A DNA stretch of 42,932 nucleotides from Prevotella sp. UBA3776 (GTDB taxonomy: Bacteria; Bacteroidota; Bacteroidia; Bacteroidales; Bacteroidaceae), in assembly GCA_002369515.1 (NCBI GenBank), contig DFFM01000055.1:1-42932 (forward strand), written 5' to 3'. The notes below the pieces were generated by a model. That model did no database searches, had not been told where the DNA came from, and saw only the letters and a list, made by a program, of their open reading frames with translations. A program made the position numbers and the translations under genes. The first letter of the stretch is position 1. Each line of letters begins with the position of its first letter. Below are positions 7,365 to 14,462 of the stretch, piece by piece.

Positions 7365-8371
7365 TTCACGTTGCCCACCTTGATGAGATATTCGGCTATC
7401 TGGACGGCATTGAGGGCGGCACCCTTGCGTATTTGGTCGCCGCTGAGCCAGAAGGTGAGGCCGTTGTCGTCGGCAAGGTCCTTGCGCACACGGCCCACAT
7501 AGACATCGTCCTTGCCGGCTGTTTCCAGCGGCATGGGATACTGCAGGTTGGCTGGGTCATCGACGAGTGTGCAACCGGGAGCGGCGGCGATGGCCTGCTG
7601 TGCCTCTTCCACACTGATGGGGCGCTCGGTCTCAATCCAGACACTCTCCGAATGGGCGCGCAACGAACTGACGCGCACGCACATGGCCGAGCAGCGGGCG
7701 TCGGTGTGCATGATTTTGCGGGTCTCGTTGTACATTTTCATCTCCTCCTTGGTGTAGCCATTGGGCTGGAACACGTCAATCTGCGGAATGACGTTGTAGG
7801 CCAGCTGATGGGGGAACTTCTTCACCGTGACGGGCTCGCCGTTGAGCAGCTCGCGATACTGCTGTTCGAGCTCGGCCATGGCGGCGGCACCGGCGCCACT
7901 GGCACTCTGGTAGGAGCTGACGTGGATGCGGCGGATGTGAGAAAGGTTCTCCAGCGGCTGGAGCACCACGACCATCATGATGGTGGTGCAGTTGGGATTG
8001 GCGATGATGCCGCGCGGGCGGTTGAGCGCGTCGGCGGCATTGCACTCGGGCACCACCAAGGGCACGTCGTCGTCCATGCGGAAGGCGCTGCTGTTGTCTA
8101 TCATCACGGCGCCATATTTGGTAATGTCGGCGGCAAACTCCTTGGAAGTGCCGGCTCCGGCACTGGTGAATGCGATATCGACATCGCGGAAATCGTCGTT
8201 GTGCTGAAGGAGCTTCACTTCTATCTCCTTGCCCTTGAACGTGTATTTGCGTCCGGCACTGCGCTCACTGCCAAACAACACGAGTTCGTCCATGGGGAAG
8301 TTCCTTTCTGCGAGAATGCGGAGAAATTCCTGTCCTACTGCTCCGCTTGCGCCAACAATTGCTACTTTCAT
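7361..8371 (-). CDS. asd: Aspartate-semialdehyde dehydrogenase
   Basis: Converts beta-aspartyl phosphate to aspartate semialdehyde with NADPH, the branch point to lysine/diaminopimelate, threonine and methionine. 336 residues from ATG 8371. The N-terminal Rossmann motif is [18 protein letters not shown]; the active-site cysteine is Cys128 in [18 protein letters not shown] and the C-terminal [19 protein letters not shown] are characteristic. An upstream in-frame start would add 48 residues across the promoter region and is rejected. A -7 box (TACCTTTG, 8422-8429, minus strand) lies about 50 nt upstream of the ATG. Divergent from the antiporter gene. Confidence 0.95.
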   Translation of the reverse strand: MKVAIVGASGAVGQEFLRILAERNFPMDELVLFGSERSAGRKYTFKGKEIEVKLLQHNDDFRDVDIAFTSAGAGTSKEFAADITKYGAVMIDNSSAFRMDDDVPLVVPECNAADALNRPRGIIANPNCTTIMMVVVLQPLENLSHIRRIHVSSYQSASGAGAAAMAELEQQYRELLNGEPVTVKKFPHQLAYNVIPQIDVFQPNGYTKEEMKMYNETRKIMHTDARCSAMCVRVSSLRAHSESVWIETERPISVEEAQQAIAAAPGCTLVDDPANLQYPMPLETAGKDDVYVGRVRKDLADDNGLTFWLSGDQIRKGAALNAVQIAEYLIKVGNVK

Positions 8372-8421
8372 AAGTCTGTTCTTTCTTGTATAAATGGTTG
8401 ATGAGTTGATTAAAATCGCTG

Positions 8422-8429
8422 CAAAGGTA
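8422..8429 (-). promoter_or_regulatory. -7 box of asd promoter
   Basis: TACCTTTG on the minus strand matches TAnnTTTG; no clear TTTG is found 19-21 nt upstream. The predicted leader is about 45 nt. Confidence 0.5.
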
Positions 8430-8449
8430 CGAAATTTTTGACGAAGACG

Positions 8450-8533
8450 GAAGAATGAAGAATGAAGAATGGTTTTGCGGCCGCATTTTTCATGCCGTTT
8501 AACCATTTTTACCATTTCGCCGACTCATTCTTC
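8450..8533. repeat. GAATGAA short repeats with inverted copy in divergent promoter region
   Basis: Between asd and the antiporter, GAAGAATGA occurs in overlapping 7-nt steps (8450-8471) and its complement TCATTCTTC at 8525-8533, with further CTTC-rich sequence to 8558. This forms a loose inverted repeat about 65 nt apart. Function unknown. Confidence 0.4.
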
Positions 8534-8566
8534 AAACTTCGTTCCTCGTTCTTCATTTTTTCTTTG

Positions 8567-8574
8567 TAACTTTG
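8567..8574 (+). promoter_or_regulatory. -7 box of antiporter promoter
   Basis: TAACTTTG fits TAnnTTTG; the -33 position lacks a clean TTTG. It forces a very short leader before ATG 8583 or ATG 8592 and rules out the longer frame beginning at 8469. Confidence 0.55.
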
Positions 8575-8582
8575 CATACAGA

Positions 8583-10712
8583 ATGCTGAACATGGCACAT
8601 TATTTCCCCATTACCAACCCCACGCTGATTTTCTTCGTGGTGATGTGTATCGTGTTGTTTGCCCCCATCATCATGGGCAAACTGCGCATTCCGCACATCA
8701 TCGGACTGGTTTTGGCCGGTGTATTGGTGGGGAAATACGGGCTGAACGTGCTGGAGCGCGACTCGTCGTTCGAGATTTTCGGCAAGATTGGCCTCTACTA
8801 CATCATGTTCCTAGCCGGACTGGAGATGGACATGGAGTCGGTGAAGAAAAGCAAGACGCCATTTCTGGTCTTCGGGCTGCTCACGTTTGCCGTGCCGCTG
8901 CTGATGACCTATTTCATGGCCATCTACGTGCTCGACTACTCGCCCGTGGCTTCGCTGCTGCTGGGCACCATCATGGCCTCAAACACGCTCATTGCCTACC
9001 CCATTGTGGGCCGCTACGGACTGCAGCGGGAGAAGAGCGTTTCGCTGAGCGTGGGGTCGTCCATGATTTCGCTGTTTCTGGCACTGGTCACCGTGGCCGC
9101 CATCGCCGGCACGTTCGGCAAGGACAACGGATGGGGGTTCTGGGCGTGGTTTCTGCTGAAGATTGCGCTGTTCTGCGCTGGCTCTGTATTCCTCATTCCG
9201 CGGCTGGTGCGCTGGTTCCTGCGCCGCTACTCCGATGCCGTCATGCAGTTCATCTTTGTCATGTCAATACTCTGCGTTAGTGCCATACTGTCTGAGGCCA
9301 TCGGCGTGGAAGGCATCTTCGGAGCCTTCGTTTCGGGACTCATTCTGAACCGCTACATACCCCATGTTTCGCCGCTGATGAACCGCATTGAGTTCATCGG
9401 AAACGCCATCTTCATACCCTACTTCCTCATTGGCGTGGGAATGCTCATCAACGTGCGCACCCTGTTGGCGGGCGGCAACGTGGTGTGGGTGGTGCTGCTC
9501 ATCGTGTTCTTCGGCACCTTCGGCAAAGCCGTGGCTGCCTACTTGTCGAGCCTGCTGTTCCGACTGCCGCTTTCGGCGGGCAACATGATGTTCGGACTCA
9601 CGTCGGCCCACGCCGCCGGAGCCATTGCCATGATCATGGTGGGACTGCGTCTGGAGGTCGCCCCCGGCCACTATCTGGTGACCGACGACATGCTCAACGG
9701 CGTGGTGGTGATGATTCTGTTCACCTGCATCATCAGCACCCTGATGACCGAAAGGGCTTCGAAACAAATCATCATCCACGAAAAGTCGCACCTGAAACCG
9801 GCCACCACCACCAACGAGGACGACGAGAAACTGTTCCTCTGCGTGAAATATCCCGAAATTGCGCCCCAGCTGCTCGAAATGGCCATCATGATGCGCAACC
9901 CGAAACTCAACCGCGGGCTGGTGGCACTGAACGTGGTCTATGACGACGCTTCGGCGGCCTACAACCGTGAGCAGGGGCTGCAACTGCTGGAACAGCTGCA
10001 ACGGCAAGCAGCAGCGTCGGACGTGCATATGCAGACGCAAGTGCGACTGGCCACCAACATCGCCAACGGCATCAAGCATGCCTTCCGCGAATTTGCTGCG
10101 TCGGAAATCATCATGGGAATGCACGTTCACACCGAAGTGTCGCCAAAATTCTGGGGAGAATTCATCCAGAGCCTCTACAACGGGCTCAACCGACAGATTG
10201 TGCTCACGCGGTTCGTGCAGCCGCTCAACACTCTGCGTCGCATACAGGTGGCGGTGCCCAGCCGCGCCGAATACGAGCCGGGATTCCACCGGTGGCTGGA
10301 GAGGTTGGCAAGAATGGCTGAGAACCTGGAATGCCGCATCCAGTTCCACGGACGAAAAGAGTCGCTTTCGCTCATCAACGAATACATTCAGAACAGGCAC
10401 CCAAGCGTACGCTCGGAATACAAGCACATGGCCCACTGGAACGAACTGCCCAAATTGGCTGAAAGCATCAGAGAAGACCACATGTTCGTCGTCATCACGG
10501 CCCGAAAAGGCACCGTTTCCTACAAAACGGCACTCGAACGGCTCCCCGACGAACTGACACAGCACTTCTCGGGCAAGAATCTCATGATTCTCTTCCCCGA
10601 CCAGTACGGTGAGTCGAAGGACAACTCAATGACCTTCGCCGAAGCTCAACACCAGGAGGAAACCAGCATCTACCAGACCATCAGCCAGTGGTTGCACAAA
10701 CATCTGAGATGA
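8583..10712 (+). CDS. Cation:proton antiporter, CPA2 (Kef/NhaP-like) family
   Basis: About 709 residues (first ATG after the promoter; ATG 8592 is a close alternative). Roughly the first 390 residues are a polytopic membrane domain with about 12 hydrophobic segments: PTLIFFVVMCIVLFAPIIMG, IPHIIGLVLAGVLVGKYGLN, YYIMFLAGLEMDMESVKK, GTIMASNTLIAYPIVGR, GVEGIFGAFVSGLILNR, FIPYFLIGVGMLIN and GLTSAHAAGAIAMIMVG. These match Na+/H+ or K+/H+ exchangers of the CPA2 group. The last 310 residues are soluble; two segments (LVALNVVYDD and RIQVAVPSRAEYEPG) resemble a pair of universal-stress-protein-like domains, an architecture known in this family. The ion is not predictable from sequence. No terminator is seen before lolD. 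Confidence 0.88.
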   Translation: MLNMAHYFPITNPTLIFFVVMCIVLFAPIIMGKLRIPHIIGLVLAGVLVGKYGLNVLERDSSFEIFGKIGLYYIMFLAGLEMDMESVKKSKTPFLVFGLLTFAVPLLMTYFMAIYVLDYSPVASLLLGTIMASNTLIAYPIVGRYGLQREKSVSLSVGSSMISLFLALVTVAAIAGTFGKDNGWGFWAWFLLKIALFCAGSVFLIPRLVRWFLRRYSDAVMQFIFVMSILCVSAILSEAIGVEGIFGAFVSGLILNRYIPHVSPLMNRIEFIGNAIFIPYFLIGVGMLINVRTLLAGGNVVWVVLLIVFFGTFGKAVAAYLSSLLFRLPLSAGNMMFGLTSAHAAGAIAMIMVGLRLEVAPGHYLVTDDMLNGVVVMILFTCIISTLMTERASKQIIIHEKSHLKPATTTNEDDEKLFLCVKYPEIAPQLLEMAIMMRNPKLNRGLVALNVVYDDASAAYNREQGLQLLEQLQRQAAASDVHMQTQVRLATNIANGIKHAFREFAASEIIMGMHVHTEVSPKFWGEFIQSLYNGLNRQIVLTRFVQPLNTLRRIQVAVPSRAEYEPGFHRWLERLARMAENLECRIQFHGRKESLSLINEYIQNRHPSVRSEYKHMAHWNELPKLAESIREDHMFVVITARKGTVSYKTALERLPDELTQHFSGKNLMILFPDQYGESKDNSMTFAEAQHQEETSIYQTISQWLHKHLR

Positions 10713-10743
10713 CTGTTAAAGAGCGCTCTACAAACACAATGTG

Positions 10744-10830
10744 CGACAATAAATTTCTAAACCACGACAATAAATTCGTAAAGTGCGACAATAAATTCGT
10801 AAACCACGACGTGGCGAATTTGTTCCCCGA
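10744..10830. repeat. Phased 21-nt repeat array upstream of lolD
   Basis: CGAC recurs exactly every 21 nt (10744, 10765, 10786, 10807), preceded alternately by GTG and CCA and followed by AATAAATTCGTAAA-like A/T-rich DNA. On the minus strand the core reads GTCG, as in the arrays near 0.9 and 36.4 kb. The last unit also forms an imperfect hairpin (AAATTCG...CCAC GAC GTGG CGAATTT, about 10792-10821). Confidence 0.75.
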
Positions 10831-10886
10831 TAACAATAACAAATACTACAGAAAATCAGGAAACAACCGATAACAACCGAAAACAA

Positions 10887-11570
10887 ATGATAAAACTCAG
10901 GAACATCACCAAAAGCTTTGGCCCGCTGAAAGTGCTCAAGGGAATCGACCTGGACATCAGCAAAGGCGAGATAGTGAGCATCGTGGGACCCAGCGGAGCA
11001 GGAAAAACCACCTTGCTGCAAATCATGGGTACTCTGGACCGCCCCGACAACGGATCGGTTTGCATCGACGGCATAGACACCACTACCCTCTCGCGCCGCG
11101 AGATTTCCAACTTCCGCAACCAGCATCTGGGATTCGTATTCCAGTTCCATCAGCTGCTGCCCGAATTCACGGCGCTTGAGAACATCATGATTCCAGCCTA
11201 CATTGGAGGGAAGACGACCAAGGAAGCCAAGCAACGGGCTGGCGAACTGCTCGAGTTCATGCGGCTGACCGACCGCGCCTCGCACAAGCCCAACGAACTG
11301 TCGGGCGGCGAAAAGCAGCGAATAGCCGTTGCGCGGGCACTCATCAACAATCCCGAAGTGATTCTGGCCGACGAACCGTCGGGCAGTCTTGACACCAAGA
11401 ACAAAGCCGAACTACACCAGCTGTTCTTCGACCTTCGCGACCGATTTGGACAGACTTTCGTCATCGTCACCCACGACGAGACGCTGGCCGAACTCACCGA
11501 CCGTACCATACACATGCGCGACGGACTGCTGGAGATTGCTACAGAAAATGAAACTGTAGCAACAATCTAA
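10887..11570 (+). CDS. lolD: Lipoprotein-releasing system ATPase LolD-like
   Basis: 227-residue ABC ATPase of the MacB/LolD group, which powers extraction of lipoproteins from the inner membrane for delivery to the outer membrane. Walker [10 protein letters not shown] (34-42), [13 protein letters not shown]-loop [19 protein letters not shown], signature LSGGEKQR, Walker [13 protein letters not shown] and H-loop VIVTHDE are all intact. [19 protein letters not shown] is typical of LolD. The LolC/E permease is not adjacent. It is preceded by the 21-nt array; its stop overlaps the convergent DUF1573 gene, with no room for a dedicated terminator. Confidence 0.85.
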   Translation: MIKLRNITKSFGPLKVLKGIDLDISKGEIVSIVGPSGAGKTTLLQIMGTLDRPDNGSVCIDGIDTTTLSRREISNFRNQHLGFVFQFHQLLPEFTALENIMIPAYIGGKTTKEAKQRAGELLEFMRLTDRASHKPNELSGGEKQRIAVARALINNPEVILADEPSGSLDTKNKAELHQLFFDLRDRFGQTFVIVTHDETLAELTDRTIHMRDGLLEIATENETVATI

Positions 11571-12016
11571 TGCTGTTCGCCTGAAATGATGAGCCGTACG
11601 GGCTGTTCGGAACCGTTGCTATAGATATAGACATTGCGGTGGAAGTGGCCACGTTTCTGGCGGGCACGATAGGTAATCTTCACTTCGCCGCCCTTCCCGG
11701 GCATAATGGGCTCATGAGGATAGTCAATCACGGTGCAACTGCACGAAGTCTGGGCCTTCTCGATGACCAAAGGGGAATTGCCTCCATTGGTAAAGGCAAA
11801 GGAATGGGTACGCTCCTCCTGAATGCCATATGAGCCAAAATCGACTTCTGTCTCTGCAAATACAATCTTGGTGGCACCATATTTGGCACTCGCATAGCCA
11901 ACAGTATCTTCAGCTGCTACGCCTTCATCATCCTGCTGAGATGAAGCGTACTTTGAGTTTTGACCACAAGACATGAGCGTCAACAGAAAAGCAAACAAAA
12001 AAACGGTTGTTTTCAT
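11567..12016 (-). CDS. DUF1573 domain lipoprotein
   Basis: 149 residues from ATG 12016. The signal [17 protein letters not shown] carries a lipobox with Cys17, so it is a predicted lipoprotein. The rest is a DUF1573 (Ig-like beta sandwich) domain: [44 protein letters not shown] and [19 protein letters not shown]. These proteins are abundant in Bacteroidetes envelopes; the role is unknown. The 22-codon upstream extension is rejected because it precedes the signal peptide. Stop codons of this gene and lolD overlap tail to tail (11567-11570). Confidence 0.85.
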   Translation of the reverse strand: MKTTVFLFAFLLTLMSCGQNSKYASSQQDDEGVAAEDTVGYASAKYGATKIVFAETEVDFGSYGIQEERTHSFAFTNGGNSPLVIEKAQTSCSCTVIDYPHEPIMPGKGGEVKITYRARQKRGHFHRNVYIYSNGSEQPVRLIISGEQH

Positions 12017-12123
12017 AAAAAAACTATATTGTAATGAACTTAAATTGAAGGATAGAAACATAAAAACTCTGTCAACATACATTTTGTAGAGATAAAAACT
12101 ACTTGCTATTAAGGGTTAGAATT

Positions 12124-12166
12124 ACAGACCCCACCCCCATCCCCTCCCGTTGAAGGGAGGGGAGAT
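12124..12166 (-). repeat. Inverted degenerate copy of the 95-bp repeat's G-rich segment
   Basis: The C-rich stretch ACCCCACCCCCATCCCCTCC and the following hairpin (CCCCTCCC...GGGAGGGG) are the reverse complement of the G-rich end of each unit of the adjacent array. The cluster is therefore bounded by GACCCCACCCCC on the left and GGGGGTGGGGTC on the right, in inverted orientation. Confidence 0.7.
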
Positions 12167-12221
12167 TCAGCACAGGCTGCTTATTCCCAGATTTAAGGGA
12201 GGAGACAAGGGTTGTGCTTGT

Positions 12222-12604
12222 ATCTTCTTCATACCATCAGCCCATTTAATGAACAAACAACAACGCCCTGCGCGTCTCCCCTCCCTTCAAGGGGAGGGGT
12301 TGGGGGTGGGGTCTGTAGCTTTTTCATATCATCAGCCCATTTAATGAATAAACAACAACGCCCTGCGCGCTCTCCCCGCCCCTCAAGGGGAGGGGACGGG
12401 GGTGGGGTCTGTAGCTTCTTCATACCATCAGCTCATTTAATGAACACACAACACCGCCCTGCGCGTCTCCCCTCCCTTCAAGGGGAGGGGTTGGGGGTGG
12501 GGTCTGTAGCTTCTTCATATCAACAGCCCATTTAATGAACAAACAACAACGCCCTGCGCGTCTCCCCGCCCCTCAAGGGGAGGGGGTGGGGGTGGGGTCT
12601 GTAA
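12222..12604 (+). repeat. 95-bp tandem repeat array, four units, G-quadruplex-prone
   Basis: The landmark CATTTAATGA recurs at 12243, 12338, 12434 and 12529 (periods 95, 96, 95). Each unit contains CTTCTTCATA..CATCAGCCC, CATTTAATGAAC, CAACGCCCTGCGCG, an imperfect hairpin (CCCCTCCCTTCAAGGGGAGG) and four G-runs of 4-5 (12291-12311, 12387-12407, 12482-12502, 12577-12597) separated by 1-2 nt, an ideal quadruplex motif. The array fills most of the 12083-12696 spacer. No coding capacity is supported. Confidence 0.9.
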
Positions 12605-12635
12605 CTTAGATAACCAAGATGTTTTAACGAACACC

Positions 12636-12678
12636 TAAAAAAAGCTGAGCGAAAGAAATCTTTCGCTCAGCATTTTTT
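12636..12678 (-). terminator. Terminator of the ompA-like gene
   Basis: A perfect 13-bp stem GCTGAGCGAAAGA (12644-12656) with TCTTTCGCTCAGC (12659-12671), 2-nt loop, A/T-runs on both sides; just past the stop at 12697. Likely bidirectional. Confidence 0.92.
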
Positions 12679-12696
12679 TATCAATTTGTTCCGGAA

Positions 12697-13854
12697 TTAC
12701 TGAACGCGAACGCGGATAGTACGGGGAACAGACTCTGTAGCCTGAGGATCGGCGATACAGATGGAAACACGGTTGAGGTCGTTCTCAGCGAACGGCTGAA
12801 CACGCGAACCATGGCTGTCGTAAGTGATGCGGTCCTGAGAAATGCCCTTCTCAACGAGAGCCTTCACAACTACGTCAGCACGACCAGCGGCCAGACGGTC
12901 GTTGATCTTGTCGTTACCTGTACCAGCATCAGCATAACCGTCGATGGTAACCTTGGCGTTGGGATACTTGTTCATGAAGTCAACAATCTCCTGAACCTTG
13001 TAAGCCTCAGACTCCTGAATGTCGGTGCGGTTGATGATGAAGAAGATGTCACGACGGAGGTTCTCAATCTTAACCTCGTCATAGACAGTGCTGTCCTTAT
13101 AAACAGGAGCGGGATCGGGAATGTCGATGGGGATGATGACTTTCTTCACATCGGGACCGAGGTTGATCTTCAAACCAGCGAGGGCATTGAAGTACCAGTC
13201 GGGATTGCCAGCCTTCTTAGAGTTGTAGTGGTCAGAGAGGATGTTGGCATTACCCTCGAGAACGAGAGAAACGGCCTTGCTCAGACGGAAACCAAACTGC
13301 AAACCAGCACGTCCGAAAGGATTCACCTTAGTACCGTCCCAGAGATACTCCAGATTGTACTTGGCGATGTCCTGAGCGGTGAAGTGAGAAGCGATGTCGT
13401 TAACTTCGCCATTGCTGAAGGCGATATTGGCACCACCACCGACGAAGAGGATGGCATTGAACACACGGTTGGGATTCCAACCAGCAAAGAGGTTGGACAG
13501 GTTGAACATCAAGTCGATGCCGGGGGCAACATACTTGTACTTATAGTTCTTGTTGAAAGCCTGAGTAGAACCGCCCTCAACGTAGGTGTTCCAGCCACCT
13601 TTGCTCTGCCAAGCATTGGCCTGGATACGAGCACCAAATACAGGCGAGAACTGATAGCCCAAACCAATCTGAACGTTGGGTGAAATCAGATCGCCAAACT
13701 TAGCCTCACCAAGAGTGTACTGAGCACCACCCTGAAGGTTCAGGAAAGCGTGCTTGTTGAACTCATAGGCAACAGAATCACGTGTAGCAGCAGTTGCAGT
13801 AGTAGCCGAAACGGCCAACAGAGCAACAGCCAGTAATGTCTTTAATGATTTCAT
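12697..13854 (-). CDS. OmpA-family outer membrane protein (first)
   Basis: 385 residues. Signal peptide MKSLKTLLAVALLAVSATTA (cleavage near ATAA), then an eight-strand-like barrel to about residue 245 (GGAQYTLGEAKFG, NVQIGLGYQFSPVFGARIQA, FGRAGLQFGFRLSKAVSLVL) and a periplasmic OmpA domain (KVTIDGYADAGTGNDKINDR, LAAGRADVVVKALVEKG) that binds peptidoglycan. It lies 18 nt downstream of a small lipoprotein gene on the same strand, with no promoter in between, so the two are probably one transcript ending at the strong terminator at 12636-12678. It resembles the second OmpA-family protein at 26779-27963 in layout but not closely in sequence. Confidence 0.92.
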   Translation of the reverse strand: MKSLKTLLAVALLAVSATTATAATRDSVAYEFNKHAFLNLQGGAQYTLGEAKFGDLISPNVQIGLGYQFSPVFGARIQANAWQSKGGWNTYVEGGSTQAFNKNYKYKYVAPGIDLMFNLSNLFAGWNPNRVFNAILFVGGGANIAFSNGEVNDIASHFTAQDIAKYNLEYLWDGTKVNPFGRAGLQFGFRLSKAVSLVLEGNANILSDHYNSKKAGNPDWYFNALAGLKINLGPDVKKVIIPIDIPDPAPVYKDSTVYDEVKIENLRRDIFFIINRTDIQESEAYKVQEIVDFMNKYPNAKVTIDGYADAGTGNDKINDRLAAGRADVVVKALVEKGISQDRITYDSHGSRVQPFAENDLNRVSICIADPQATESVPRTIRVRVQ

Positions 13855-13872
13855 AACCTTTAAGTTTTTAAA

Positions 13873-14388
13873 TTAGTGTTTAATGTGCGAAGGATTGGGA
13901 TTCACCACGGTGTCTCCCATGGTCAGATACCACTTGCCATTGCGACGGACGGGCTTGAGGTAGAAAGAGATTTTGTTGGGACGGTTGTCGTTTTCATCTT
14001 TCTTTTCAAACAGCGTCACAGTGTATTTCACTTCAGTGTCGGTTTCGGAGTAGAAAATAAGATGTTCAACATCGTACTTCACACCCTGGAAACGATTGAA
14101 GAGAATCTTCTGGGTCTTGGCCATTTTTGCAGGTAGAGAAACAACGCTATCATTATTCAGGACATACAGCATGTCAACGGCTGCATCGACATTCTTGTTC
14201 GAAAGACACTCGATGAAATGGTCAACAAGCGAATGAACTTCAATGGTATCATTGGCACCGAGTTGCATGGCAACTTCAGGCTTTGCTTCTTTCTCAATTT
14301 CCTCTAAAGTCTTTTGATGACTTTTCTTACAAGCTGAAAATGTAAGCAGTGTCAATACTGCAAGTATGAATAAAGAGTATTTTCTCAT
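13873..14388 (-). CDS. Small lipoprotein of unknown function (possible DUF4878-like)
   Basis: 171 residues from ATG 14388 (a longer frame to 14418 would only add residues before the signal). Signal MRKYSLFILAVLTLLTFSAC puts the lipid cysteine at residue 20. The mature part starts with a charged helix (KTLEEIEKEAKPEVAM), then VHSLVDHFIECLSNKNVDAA and beta-rich segments ending KISFYLKPVRRNGKWYLTMG. This layout resembles small NTF2-like/DUF4878 lipoproteins; that assignment is weak. Upstream lies a terminator-like hairpin (14404-14433) and no recognisable promoter, so expression may depend on read-through from the large lipoprotein gene. Confidence 0.75.
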   Translation of the reverse strand: MRKYSLFILAVLTLLTFSACKKSHQKTLEEIEKEAKPEVAMQLGANDTIEVHSLVDHFIECLSNKNVDAAVDMLYVLNNDSVVSLPAKMAKTQKILFNRFQGVKYDVEHLIFYSETDTEVKYTVTLFEKKDENDNRPNKISFYLKPVRRNGKWYLTMGDTVVNPNPSHIKH

Positions 14389-14403
14389 TTTGAATTGTTG
14401 TTT

Positions 14404-14433
14404 AAAAAGGGGTGCCAACGAGTTGACACCCCT
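14404..14433 (-). terminator. Terminator/attenuator after the 1445-residue lipoprotein gene
   Basis: On the minus strand an 11-bp stem AGGGGTGTCAA/TTGGCACCCCT (one G-T pair) with loop CTCG, followed directly by TTTTTAAA. It lies 30 nt past the stop of the large gene and only 16 nt before the next ATG, so it may act as a partial terminator setting different mRNA levels. Confidence 0.8.
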
Positions 14434-14462
14434 CTGAAGTTATTCTAATAGAGGATTATGCT

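Noticed and set aside
12212..12535. 107-codon frame over the 95-bp array
   Set aside because: No start context or codon signal; units of 95/96 nt shift frame from copy to copy, so coding is implausible.
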